9,761 nt of DNA from an uncultured Chitinophagaceae bacterium (GCA_937996595.1 CALKVC010000016.1:1-9761); one strand, 5' to 3'; shown: positions 1 to 7,145, counted from the first letter of the stretch. The notes: generated by a model not told the origin, from the sequence alone. Program-made: numbers and translations.

Positions 1-1643
1 AAACCTGCGGATTTGAACAGTTCCGGTAAGGTCCTGGTCCCCCCCAGTCGCAACGCATTCACGTAGTTATGGACTGCTTTTTCCGGATTTTGGTTGTATT
101 GTTTCCATAAACCGATTGCACCCAACTGGGCGATCCCGTATTCGATATAATAAAAAGGGACTTCAAACAGGTGCAGTTGCCGGTGCCAGGAGTAAAGCCG
201 GTATTCATCCAGTCCGGAAAAATCGATTTCCGGCGATGAGAATTCCTTCAGGATCTCCAGCCATTTCTCCGCCCGCTGATCAGCCGTATGCACCGGGTTT
301 TCATAGACCCAATGCTGGAATTTATCAATCGTGGCGATCCAGGGGAAAATGGTGATCACCCTTTCAAGCTGGTGTAACCTGGCTTTTTTGAGGTCTTCTG
401 CATTATCAAAAAAAGTTTCCCATTGGTCCATACTGAACAGTTCCATGGCCATGCTGGCTACTTCTGCAATCTCCATCGGGTATTCCTTAAAACCGTTTAG
501 CTCCAGGTTATGCGATAAGAAAGAATGAACCGCATGCCCGCCTTCATGCACCATCGTGGTTACATCACTCATTTGCCCGGCGGCATTCATGAAAATAAAC
601 GGGGCGCCGCTTTCTGCTAACGGGCAATTATAACCGCCTGGTGCCTTTCCTTTACGGCTTTCCAGGTCAAGATGCTGCATAGCCTTCATCTTCAGCAGGC
701 AATCACCAAAAAACGGGCTGAGCCGGTTAAAGCAATCAACCGTTTTTTGCAGCAGTTCATCACCGGTCCTGAACGGGTTAAGCGGTGATGTGCCTTCGGG
801 TTCAGCCTCCAGGTCCCAGGGCCGGAGCTTATCAACACCCAGCCTGCTTTTTTTATCAGCATATATCCTGTTAACAAGAGGCAACACGTGTTGTTTAACG
901 GCATCATGAAACTGGTAACAATCTTCTTTGGTATAATCAAACCTGCCCAGTTCCTTAAAACGGTAATCGCGGTAATTTTCAAAACCTGCATTGGTTGCTT
1001 CCTTGTGGCGCAACTGCACCAGTTTATCATACAGTTCATCCAGCTTTCCTTTATCCTGCAGCCTTCTTTCCTGTATTTTCAGGTACACTTCTTCGCGTAG
1101 TTCCCTGTTGTGGCTTTCCAGGAACTTACCCGCCTGTTGTATCGTGTATTCTTTACCGTTAACCTGTATGAGCATGGCACCGGATATCTGCCCGAACTGT
1201 TGCTGTAATACGGCAATCTCGGCCTGCAGGGCTATATTCTCCTCCCTGAACAACTCGATGCTTTTCCTGATGCTGCGCAGGTACGTGAAATATTTTTCCG
1301 AATCCAGTTCATGCAGTAAAGGGGAACTTACCAGTTTCCGGTTGAGTGCGTCCGTATAGGGCTGAATCCTGGGTTGTATTTCCGTAAAGAAATAATTAAA
1401 AGCTTCTTCCAGTTGCTTATTCTCCGTATCGCAGGTCATCCTGATCTGTCTCCAGCAGGCATCCTCATTAACAACGGCTTCCAGTTCACTCTGGTCTTTC
1501 AGCCATTGTTCCAGCTTCTCCTTATCGGAAATGTCACGGTCAAGCAGGTCCTTGAAATAAGGTTCCAGGCTTTCCCAGTTGGCAACATTAAAATTTTCCG
1601 GTAAGAAATGCCTGCTGAGTTTTTTTATATCTGCTGAAAACAT
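1..1643 (-). CDS. M3 family oligoendopeptidase (zinc metallopeptidase), C-terminus cut by window edge
   Basis: This is a cytoplasmic zinc peptidase of the M3 (thimet/PepF-like) family, which cleaves short peptides. The frame is open from an ATG at 1643 to the left edge, giving 547 complete codons. The HEXXH zinc motif is visible as HEGGH at residues 366-370 (bases 548-534). About 24 residues on, the segment EIAEVASMAMEL supplies a glutamate (about residue 394) in the position of the third zinc ligand. The last visible residues, around ALRLGGTRTLPELFKSAG, match the usual near-C-terminal segment of this family. From memory the family is about 565-570 residues long, so only some 20-25 residues should be missing. 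There is no signal peptide. It lies 54 bases downstream of the DUF5606 gene on the same strand with no terminator between, so co-transcription is likely. The precise subfamily and substrates cannot be told from sequence alone. Confidence 0.93.
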   Translation of the reverse strand, partial: MFSADIKKLSRHFLPENFNVANWESLEPYFKDLLDRDISDKEKLEQWLKDQSELEAVVNEDACWRQIRMTCDTENKQLEEAFNYFFTEIQPRIQPYTDALNRKLVSSPLLHELDSEKYFTYLRSIRKSIELFREENIALQAEIAVLQQQFGQISGAMLIQVNGKEYTIQQAGKFLESHNRELREEVYLKIQERRLQDKGKLDELYDKLVQLRHKEATNAGFENYRDYRFKELGRFDYTKEDCYQFHDAVKQHVLPLVNRIYADKKSRLGVDKLRPWDLEAEPEGTSPLNPFRTGDELLQKTVDCFNRLSPFFGDCLLKMKAMQHLDLESRKGKAPGGYNCPLAESGAPFIFMNAAGQMSDVTTMVHEGGHAVHSFLSHNLELNGFKEYPMEIAEVASMAMELFSMDQWETFFDNAEDLKKARLHQLERVITIFPWIATIDKFQHWVYENPVHTADQRAEKWLEILKEFSSPEIDFSGLDEYRLYSWHRQLHLFEVPFYYIEYGIAQLGAIGLWKQYNQNPEKAVHNYVNALRLGGTRTLPELFKSAG

Positions 1644-1697
1644 GCAAATACGGGTTTAATGTTGAGATAGAAGGTCATAAATGATACAAGGTTCAGC

Positions 1698-2219
1698 TTA
1701 TGCCATCTTTCTCGGTGTGTTTATCTTTTTTGGGGGTGCGCTTTTTACCGTGGCAGATTTTGCCGGTGCTGCCTTAGCTGATGAAGCTGGTTTTTTAACG
1801 GCTGTTTCAGCTGTTACTTCATCTTCCGGTGCATCCGATTGTTTGATATCAATATTGTTTTTAACCAGGATATCAAACCATTTCACCATTTTTTTCATGT
1901 CGCTGGCGTACACACGTTCAAAATCCATATCAGGGTATACTTTTTCAAAGTACAGCCTGATGGCTTTGGCATCTGCTTTGGCATCAGGCACCGCCTCTTT
2001 GCTTTCTTTCATCGCCTTGAATATTTCCACCAGGTTCACATTATCCTTCACAGTATATACTTCTATACTTTCCAGGTGTGAAAAACTATGGATACGGGTG
2101 CTGACAAATTTAGTGCTGTTGTCTTCCAGTGACCGAACAATGCCGCTGTCTGTTTTTGAAGATATCAGTTCGTATAAACCACCCAGGCCCGTAACCGAAA
2201 CAATCTTATTATAATCCAT
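1698..2219 (-). CDS. DUF5606 domain-containing protein with low-complexity basic tail
   Basis: A 173-residue protein of unknown function that I recognise as the DUF5606 family, which is widespread in Bacteroidota. The N-terminal part (about residues 3-50) has the family pattern of a short beta domain, KIVSVTGLGGLYELIS followed by a SLEDNSTKF stretch. Residues 50-125 carry the conserved SIEVYT and VNLVEIFKAMKE segments and a helical part ending in KKMVKWFDILVKNNID. Residues about 129-173 form an Ala/Lys/Pro/Ser-rich tail that looks disordered and strongly basic. There is no signal peptide or membrane segment, so it should be cytoplasmic. It is the first gene of a probable two-gene minus-strand unit with the M3 peptidase, and is transcribed divergently from the outer-membrane barrel gene. 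The family has no established function that I know of. The basic tail might bind nucleic acid, but that is only inference. Confidence 0.85.
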   Translation of the reverse strand: MDYNKIVSVTGLGGLYELISSKTDSGIVRSLEDNSTKFVSTRIHSFSHLESIEVYTVKDNVNLVEIFKAMKESKEAVPDAKADAKAIRLYFEKVYPDMDFERVYASDMKKMVKWFDILVKNNIDIKQSDAPEDEVTAETAVKKPASSAKAAPAKSATVKSAPPKKINTPRKMA

Positions 2220-2366
2220 GCAATCAATTTTAGGGCTGCAAGATATTGAAAACAGGTATTATGGGGTTCATTAACCGTTAAAATTTAACCAATTAGATAT
2301 TTTTTGCGCCCGACCGCCTGTTTTTTCAGCATTTGTCGTCTAACTGCTTGAAGAAATACATATTAT
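2220..2366. promoter_or_regulatory. Divergent intergenic region, presumed promoters for both flanking units
   Basis: This 147-base AT-rich gap separates the minus-strand DUF5606 gene from the plus-strand barrel gene, so it must hold the start signals of both unless transcription enters from further away. On the plus strand a TTTG at 2303-2306 and an AGCATTTG at 2328-2335 are spaced 21 bases apart. This roughly resembles the Bacteroidota promoter pattern TTTG-N19-TAnnTTTG, but the TA of the -7 box is absent. No convincing minus-strand promoter was found. The sequence just before the barrel start is A-rich, as is usual for translation initiation in this phylum. Confidence 0.3.
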
Positions 2367-5225
2367 ATGATGAATCGTATTATTTTAACAGTAGCTATTA
2401 TAGCATTTTTGGGAACCGGGGCTTTTGCTCAAACAGGCAATATCACCGGTACTTTACGTGACCAGGCCGATAGCAACCTTATTTCAGGTGCCACGGTTGA
2501 ATTGTTGTTACAAAAAGACAGCAGCCTGGTAAAGACTACAGTATCTGATAGTAAAGGAAAATTTACCCTGGCTGATGTAGTAGCAGAAGGGCTGATCATC
2601 CGCATCAGTACCATTGGTTACCAGGAATATATAGACATTATTAACCTGAAGGAACCAGTTAAAGACCTGGGAATTATTTCCCTTGCCAAACGCGGTAAAG
2701 ACCTTTCCACCGTTACCATCATCTCAAAAGCGCCTCCGGTTGTTCAGAAAGGCGATACGTCACAGTATAGTGCAAACCAGTACAAGGTAAATCCTGACGC
2801 CACAACTGAAGACCTGATAAAAAAGATGCCGGGCATTACCGTGGATAAGGACGGAACGGTAACCGCCCAGGGCGAACAGGTAAAAAAGATAACCATCGAC
2901 GGCAAGGATTTTTTTGGCGACGACGCTTCTGCTGCCCTGAAAAACCTTCCTTCAGAAGTGGTTGATAAGATTCAGGTTTTTGACAGGTTGAGCGACCAGG
3001 CCCAGTTGACCGGTTTTGATGACGGTAATTCCCAGAAAGCCATCAACATCGTAACAAAAACAGCCATCAAAAACGGACAGTTTGGCCGGGCTTATGCCGG
3101 TTATGGTACAGATGAACGGTATAGTGCGGGCGGAAATGTAAGTTTTTTTAATGGCGACAGGCGGTTATCGGTTGTGGCCAACTTTAATAACATCAATCAG
3201 CAGAATTTCGGATCGCAGGACCTGCTGGGGGTTACCAGCGGAGCCAGCGCCAACAGGGGAGGGCCGGGCGGTGGACGTGGCGGCAGAGGCATGGGTGGTT
3301 CTGAAAGCTTTTCTGTTGGCCAGGCCAGCGGCATCAGCAAAACAAATGCGCTGGGATTGAATTACAGCGATAAATGGGGGAAGAAGGTAAATGTAACAGG
3401 TAGTTATTTTTTCAATAACAGTACCAATAACAATGCTGCCATAACCAACATTGAAACCCTGGGTGCTGCCAAACAATTTTCTTTCCAGGATGCCAACAGT
3501 AATACGAAGAACAATAACCACCGCATCAACCTGAGGCTTGAGTATAAGATAGATTCAAATAATACCCTGTTCGTCATTCCCAGCATTAACCTGCAGGACA
3601 ATAAAACGGTATCGCAATCTTTATTGCGTACAACCAGCGCCGTTGGCGATTCTGTGAACAATTCATTTGCCAATTCCAATGCAGACAGGAACGGTTATAA
3701 TATCCGAAACAACATCATGTACAGGCATTCTTTCCCCAAAAAGGGAAGAACAATTTCACTGGGCTTCAACACTACGTTCACCAAAAATAACGGAGAGGCG
3801 ATTACGGATGCCCGTTACCGGTTCTATGATTCACTGGGTGTTTTTACCAGGGATTCGCTGCAGAACCAGTTTACAGATAATAACAGCAACGGATACACGC
3901 TTGGAGGAAGCATAGCTTATACGGAACCAGTCGGCAAGAAGGGCCAGTTACAGATAGATTACAACCCGTCGTTCCAGAAGAATAAGGCAGACCAGCAGAC
4001 CTTCCTGTTCGACGGGTCAAAGTATACTCAGTTCGACACGACGCTATCCAACCGGTTCGACAATACGGTTACCACCCATAATGCTGGGGTCAGTTACCGG
4101 TTGTCGCCCAGCAGGGACGAGCAGTTTGCCATCGGGGTCAATTTCCAGCATTCAAACCTGGAAAGCCAGCGTATTTATCCAACGGCAACAAATGTAAATC
4201 AGTCGTTTTCCAACATACTGCCCAACGCTATGTGGCGGAAGAAATTATCTGCGTATAGCAATATCCGTATGTTTTACAGGGCATCCACCAATTTCCCTTC
4301 TGTAACCCAGTTACAGGATGTGGTGAACCTTACCAACCCGTTACGGGTAAGCAGCGGCAACCCGGAACTGAAACAGTCGTTCACCCATTTCCTGGGCGGC
4401 CGTTATTCCTATACCAATTCCAAAACTGGCAGGAGTTTCTTCGCCAACATATTCATGCAGACTGCAAGTGACTATATTGCCAATGCCATTTATGTTGCCA
4501 GGCAGGATTCTGTGATACAGCAGGGAATCGTATTAAATAAGGGATCGCAGTTAACAAAGCCTGTAAACCTGGATGGATACAGGAACCTGCGAACGTTCCT
4601 TACATACAGCCTTCCGGTTAAAGTATTGAAAACAACAGTAAACCTGAATGCCGGCTTCACGTATTCAAAATTCCCCGGCCTGGTGAACTATATACCAACG
4701 GTAACGGATAACTATGTTTACAACGGCGGAATCGTACTGGCCAGCAATATCAGTGAATATGTGGATTTCAATATTTCATATAATGCCAATTTCAATGATG
4801 CCAAAACAACCGGCGGATCTGTTTCTACCAGTAATTATGTGAACCAGTCAATAGGCGGAACCTTGAATTTACTGAATAAAAAAGGCTGGTTCATACAGAA
4901 TGATATTTCCAGCCAGTCGTACAGCGGTTTATCCGGCGGGCTTGACCAGCGGTATACTTTGTGGAATGCAGCCATTGGCAAAAAATTCCTGAAAAACAGG
5001 GCGGGCGAACTGAAGTTATCGGTATTTGACCTGTTGAAGGAAAATCAAAGTATTGCACGCACAGTAACCGGAACAGAAATCACGGATTCTCAAAGTGAAG
5101 TGCTGCAGCAATACTTCATGCTTACATTCACTTATAACCTGAAGAATTTTGGAAAGGCTAAAACGCCGGCTTCAAGGGCTAATAACAATGAAGGCAGGTC
5201 TTATGGCAATAATCCCGGCTTTTAA
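2367..5225 (+). CDS. Outer-membrane beta-barrel protein, TonB-dependent-receptor-like, with carboxypeptidase-regulatory N-terminal domain
   Basis: A 952-residue outer-membrane protein of the TonB-receptor-like barrel group common in Bacteroidota. Residues 1-21 are a signal peptide ending in AFA before Q22. About 24-106 is a carboxypeptidase-D regulatory-like (Ig-like) domain, seen in GNITGTLRDQADSNLISGA, DSKGKFTLADV and IRISTIGYQEY. About 115-232 is a plug domain, including EDLIKKMPGITVDKDGTV, KKITIDGKDFFGDDASAAL and the DKIQVFDRLSDQAQLTGFDD segment. The remainder is alternating barrel strands that end in YFMLTFTYNLKNFGKA and a short Ser/Asn/Gly-rich tail. A Gly/Arg-rich stretch at about 298-311 lies in an early loop. 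No STN domain is present. The start could be either of two adjacent ATGs (2367 or 2370); the first is used here. The gene is followed after 34 bases by the sigma factor gene, suggesting one operon. The ligand cannot be predicted, and it may be a transporter or a signal-linked barrel. Confidence 0.9.
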   Translation: MMNRIILTVAIIAFLGTGAFAQTGNITGTLRDQADSNLISGATVELLLQKDSSLVKTTVSDSKGKFTLADVVAEGLIIRISTIGYQEYIDIINLKEPVKDLGIISLAKRGKDLSTVTIISKAPPVVQKGDTSQYSANQYKVNPDATTEDLIKKMPGITVDKDGTVTAQGEQVKKITIDGKDFFGDDASAALKNLPSEVVDKIQVFDRLSDQAQLTGFDDGNSQKAINIVTKTAIKNGQFGRAYAGYGTDERYSAGGNVSFFNGDRRLSVVANFNNINQQNFGSQDLLGVTSGASANRGGPGGGRGGRGMGGSESFSVGQASGISKTNALGLNYSDKWGKKVNVTGSYFFNNSTNNNAAITNIETLGAAKQFSFQDANSNTKNNNHRINLRLEYKIDSNNTLFVIPSINLQDNKTVSQSLLRTTSAVGDSVNNSFANSNADRNGYNIRNNIMYRHSFPKKGRTISLGFNTTFTKNNGEAITDARYRFYDSLGVFTRDSLQNQFTDNNSNGYTLGGSIAYTEPVGKKGQLQIDYNPSFQKNKADQQTFLFDGSKYTQFDTTLSNRFDNTVTTHNAGVSYRLSPSRDEQFAIGVNFQHSNLESQRIYPTATNVNQSFSNILPNAMWRKKLSAYSNIRMFYRASTNFPSVTQLQDVVNLTNPLRVSSGNPELKQSFTHFLGGRYSYTNSKTGRSFFANIFMQTASDYIANAIYVARQDSVIQQGIVLNKGSQLTKPVNLDGYRNLRTFLTYSLPVKVLKTTVNLNAGFTYSKFPGLVNYIPTVTDNYVYNGGIVLASNISEYVDFNISYNANFNDAKTTGGSVSTSNYVNQSIGGTLNLLNKKGWFIQNDISSQSYSGLSGGLDQRYTLWNAAIGKKFLKNRAGELKLSVFDLLKENQSIARTVTGTEITDSQSEVLQQYFMLTFTYNLKNFGKAKTPASRANNNEGRSYGNNPGF

Positions 5226-5259
5226 TCTAATTTTAAGATGAAACTGTTAAATCATATTA

Positions 5260-5829
5260 TTGGAACATCCGGAAATTATTGCCAGGCTGAAGCAGGGAGA
5301 CAGGAAAGCTTTCGCAGAAATTGTGGAGCAATGCCAGCATATGGTGTATAATACTGCGCTGGGCATTGTTCAGCATGAGGAAGATGCTGAAGATATTACG
5401 CAGAATGTTTTTGTTACCCTGTATGAAAAGATCAGCAGTTTCCGGGAAGAATCGGCATTATCAACCTGGTTATACCGGATAACCGTGCGAAAGGCACTTG
5501 ATCATGAAAAAAGGAAACAGCGGGAGAAGCACGGCGGTTTATTGAAAAGGATTTTTTCCGTCAGGGAATCTGATGAGCCTGCCCATTTTGACCATCCGGG
5601 CGTAATGCTCGACAAGAAGGAACAGGCGGCCATACTGTTAAGGGCCATCAAAAAGTTACCGGAAAAACAACGGGTGGCCTTTACGCTGCACAAAATGGAA
5701 GGGTTAAGTTATCAGCAGATTGCGGATATTATGGAAAACAGCCAGTTTGCAACAGAATCCTTACTGGTTAGAGCAAAAAATAACCTGAGGAATATCTTGA
5801 AAGAATATTATGAACAGCAATTTAAATAA
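5260..5829 (+). CDS. ECF-type RNA polymerase sigma factor (TTG start)
   Basis: A 189-residue sigma-70 family factor of the extracytoplasmic-function type, which directs RNA polymerase to a dedicated promoter set. Region 2 spans about residues 20-90, with the core-binding DAEDITQNVFVTLYEKI segment and STWLYRITVRKALD, which corresponds to the -10 recognition helix. Region 4 spans about 125-180, with LRAIKKLPEKQRVAF and a helix-turn-helix in GLSYQQIADIM followed by ATESLLVRAKNNL. The start is TTG at 5260: the frame has a stop at 5248-5250, no ATG lies before the conserved region, and MEHPEIIARLKQGDRKAF is a normal N-terminus for this group. An ATG at 5238 belongs to another frame. The gene lies 34 bases after the barrel gene and 7 bases before the favoured anti-sigma start. 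That linkage implies control by the membrane protein encoded next. Confidence 0.93.
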   Translation: MEHPEIIARLKQGDRKAFAEIVEQCQHMVYNTALGIVQHEEDAEDITQNVFVTLYEKISSFREESALSTWLYRITVRKALDHEKRKQREKHGGLLKRIFSVRESDEPAHFDHPGVMLDKKEQAAILLRAIKKLPEKQRVAFTLHKMEGLSYQQIADIMENSQFATESLLVRAKNNLRNILKEYYEQQFK

Positions 5830-5836
5830 CAACCAT

Positions 5837-6178
5837 ATGCATCAGGAAAAGATTGATCAATGGGTTGAAGAAACCATCGGCAGCTTAGACGGAGCCCGCA
5901 GAGCGGAAGCAAAACCATTCCTGCTGACAAGGGTTTTAGCAAGGATGCAGGCAGAGCAGGCAGGAGCGGAAAATATCTGGACAAAGGCCGGTGCTTTTTT
6001 GAGCAGGCCGGCTGTTGCTATGGCCGGGCTCCTGTTAATTGTACTGCTGAATGCTGCAATCATAATAAGTAATGTGAATGATAACCGCAATAATACGGTT
6101 CAGCAAGTATCATCAGCAAAAGATGAATTTGCCATCAATGTGATCTCTATTTATGACACAGAAAACCTGGAGCCATGA
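5837..6178 (+). CDS. Short single-pass membrane protein, putative anti-sigma factor
   Basis: A 113-residue protein from the ATG at 5837; an in-frame ATG at 5810 would add nine Asn-rich residues and overlap the sigma gene by 20 bases. I prefer 5837 because MHQEKIDQWVEETIGSLDGA begins the recognisable domain. Residues 1-50 form an amphipathic helical cytoplasmic part with SLDGARRAEAKPFLLTRVLARM, about 58-79 is one hydrophobic transmembrane helix (AVAMAGLLLIVLLNAAIII), and the last 34 residues would be periplasmic. There is no cysteine, so it cannot carry the zinc-binding HxxxCxxC motif of many anti-sigma factors. Its place directly after the ECF sigma gene and its topology indicate that it holds the sigma factor at the inner membrane. 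This is an inference from context and architecture, since I see no decisive family motif. Its stop overlaps the next start by 4 bases, consistent with coupled translation and a 1:1 complex. Confidence 0.75.
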   Translation: MHQEKIDQWVEETIGSLDGARRAEAKPFLLTRVLARMQAEQAGAENIWTKAGAFLSRPAVAMAGLLLIVLLNAAIIISNVNDNRNNTVQQVSSAKDEFAINVISIYDTENLEP

Positions 6179-6654
6179 TGAATAAGCAACCTCAGAATAA
6201 GATACTCATCCTGATCATCGGCATATTGCTGGCAGCAAATATTGCCACACTCACATTTTTCCTGATGAATACCGGTGAAAAAACGTCATCGGCAAAATAT
6301 GACCGGAAAGCCATGATCATGAGTTTCCTGGAAAAGGAAGTTGGATTTTCAAAAGAACAGATGAGCCGGTATGAAGAAATGAGTAAGTTGCACAGGCAGG
6401 AAATGCGAAAGTCATTTGACGGGATGTCTACCCAACGGGAACGTGTCTTTAAGGATCTAGCCATAAATAACTTTAATGATTCGGCCATACAGGTTGCTGC
6501 AGGGGATATCAGCAGCCAGCAAAAGGAATTTGAATTGCTGATGCTCCGGCATATGAATGGCATCCGCAGCATCTGCACACCGGAACAAAGGCCGGCATTT
6601 GATTCGGGATTTTATAGGATCATTTCAAAGCGGGGCGGAAGGGATAAGAAGTAA
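6175..6654 (+). CDS. Membrane-anchored periplasmic heavy-metal sensor / Spy-CpxP-like protein
   Basis: A 159-residue protein with one N-terminal membrane anchor (about residues 9-31, rich in I, L and A) and a helical periplasmic domain from about 40 to 155. The periplasmic part has the layout of the metal-resistance / CpxP-Spy-ZraP-CnrX superfamily. Helix EKEVGFSKEQMSRYEEMSKL precedes HRQEMRKSFDGM, and the later ELLMLRHMNGIRSICTPEQ with PAFDSGFYRIISKRGG is the usual Bacteroidota version of the LTxxQ-type repeat. Possible metal ligands are H73, M77, M123, H126, M127 and C134, but none can be assigned. Its start overlaps the end of the anti-sigma-like gene (ATGA, 4 bases); a second ATG at 6178 is an alternative start. 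Coupling to a sigma and anti-sigma pair suggests that it senses a periplasmic signal (metal or misfolded protein) and modulates the anti-sigma factor. A purely chaperone-like role is the main alternative. Confidence 0.82.
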   Translation: MMNKQPQNKILILIIGILLAANIATLTFFLMNTGEKTSSAKYDRKAMIMSFLEKEVGFSKEQMSRYEEMSKLHRQEMRKSFDGMSTQRERVFKDLAINNFNDSAIQVAAGDISSQQKEFELLMLRHMNGIRSICTPEQRPAFDSGFYRIISKRGGRDKK

Positions 6655-6669
6655 TAAACTTATATCATA

Positions 6670-6700
6670 TTGTTTATCATGATAGCAAATTGTAAATTTC
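6670..6700 (+). promoter_or_regulatory. Candidate Bacteroidota-type promoter for the secreted Spy-like gene, containing a palindrome
   Basis: A TTG at 6670-6672 lies 20 bases before TAAATTTC at 6693-6700, close to the Bacteroidota pattern of TTTG and TAnnTTTG with about 19 bases between. Transcription from it would start some 15 bases before the ATG at 6722. The perfect 10-bp palindrome TATCATGATA at 6675-6684 lies in the spacer and could be an operator. The 67-base gap after the sensor gene makes a separate promoter plausible, but read-through from the operon is equally possible. Confidence 0.3.
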
Positions 6701-6721
6701 AAATAAATTAAAAAGCACAAC

Positions 6722-7093
6722 ATGAAAAAAATAATCCTGTTCATTTTTACTGCATGTATTTTAATAACATCAGCCCAAGCACAGGGCGGACAGCGTCAAA
6801 CCCCGGAAGAAAGGGCGGCTGCCGCTATGGAAAAAATGGCGCCGTTGAATTTAGATTCTGCTGTAAAAGCAAAAACAAATGTGATCATCACAGATTTTTT
6901 CCAGGCTCAACAGAAAGCCATTATGGAAATGAGGGCCAGCGGAAATATGGACAGGGAAACCATGCAGGCCAAACGCAAAGAGCTTGCCGGCGAAAGAGAT
7001 GCCAAATTGAAACTGATCTTTACCGAAACGCAAATGAAAAAGTGGGTGGAAGAGATTGAACCGTCGCTTCGCCCGCAAAGACCGCAGAATTAA
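6722..7093 (+). CDS. Secreted small helical protein, Spy/DUF4890-like
   Basis: A 123-residue exported protein with a clear signal peptide at residues 1-20 (MKKIILFIFTACILITSAQA, cleaved before QGG). The mature part is almost wholly helical and charged. TPEERAAAAMEKMAPLNLD is followed by a helix around ITDFFQAQQKAIMEMRASG, then RETMQAKRKELAGERDAKLKLIFTE, TQMKKWVEEIEP and a Pro/Arg/Gln tail. The pattern of a first TPEERA-type helix and a later TETQMKKW helix resembles Spy/CpxP-type periplasmic proteins and the DUF4890-like proteins of Bacteroidota. I am sure of export and helical nature, less sure of the exact family. It follows the anchored sensor gene by 67 bases and is closed by an intrinsic terminator, so it may be the last gene of the sigma operon or a target of the sigma factor. 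A periplasmic chaperone or scavenger role is inferred. Confidence 0.82.
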   Translation: MKKIILFIFTACILITSAQAQGGQRQTPEERAAAAMEKMAPLNLDSAVKAKTNVIITDFFQAQQKAIMEMRASGNMDRETMQAKRKELAGERDAKLKLIFTETQMKKWVEEIEPSLRPQRPQN

Positions 7094-7116
7094 TATGAAT
7101 GAATTTATAAACAGCG

Positions 7117-7145
7117 TCCTGTTGCCAAAAGCAGCAGGATTTTTT
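7117..7145 (+). terminator. Intrinsic terminator after the Spy-like gene
   Basis: TCCTGTTGC at 7117-7125 pairs with GCAGCAGGA at 7131-7139 across the loop CAAAA, giving a 9-bp stem with one G-T wobble. Six T follow at 7140-7145. It lies 23 bases after the stop codon of the 123-residue secreted protein and marks the end of the barrel-sigma-sensor unit. Confidence 0.85.

Noticed and set aside
692..1359. Open frames on both strands inside the M3 peptidase gene (692-1039 minus, 991-1359 plus)
   Set aside because: They lie in other frames of a continuous, conserved peptidase reading frame and show no domain or initiation context of their own.
1681..2214. A 177-codon plus-strand open frame antisense to the DUF5606 gene
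   Set aside because: It covers the same bases as a recognisable family protein on the minus strand, and its translation has no recognisable domain. The low-stop antisense frame follows from the Ala/Lys/Ser-rich coding.
5810..5836. Earlier ATG for the anti-sigma-like gene
   Set aside because: The added nine residues (MNSNLNNNH) are a by-product of reading the sigma gene's end in another frame. The ATG at 5837 starts the recognisable helix. The earlier start remains possible.
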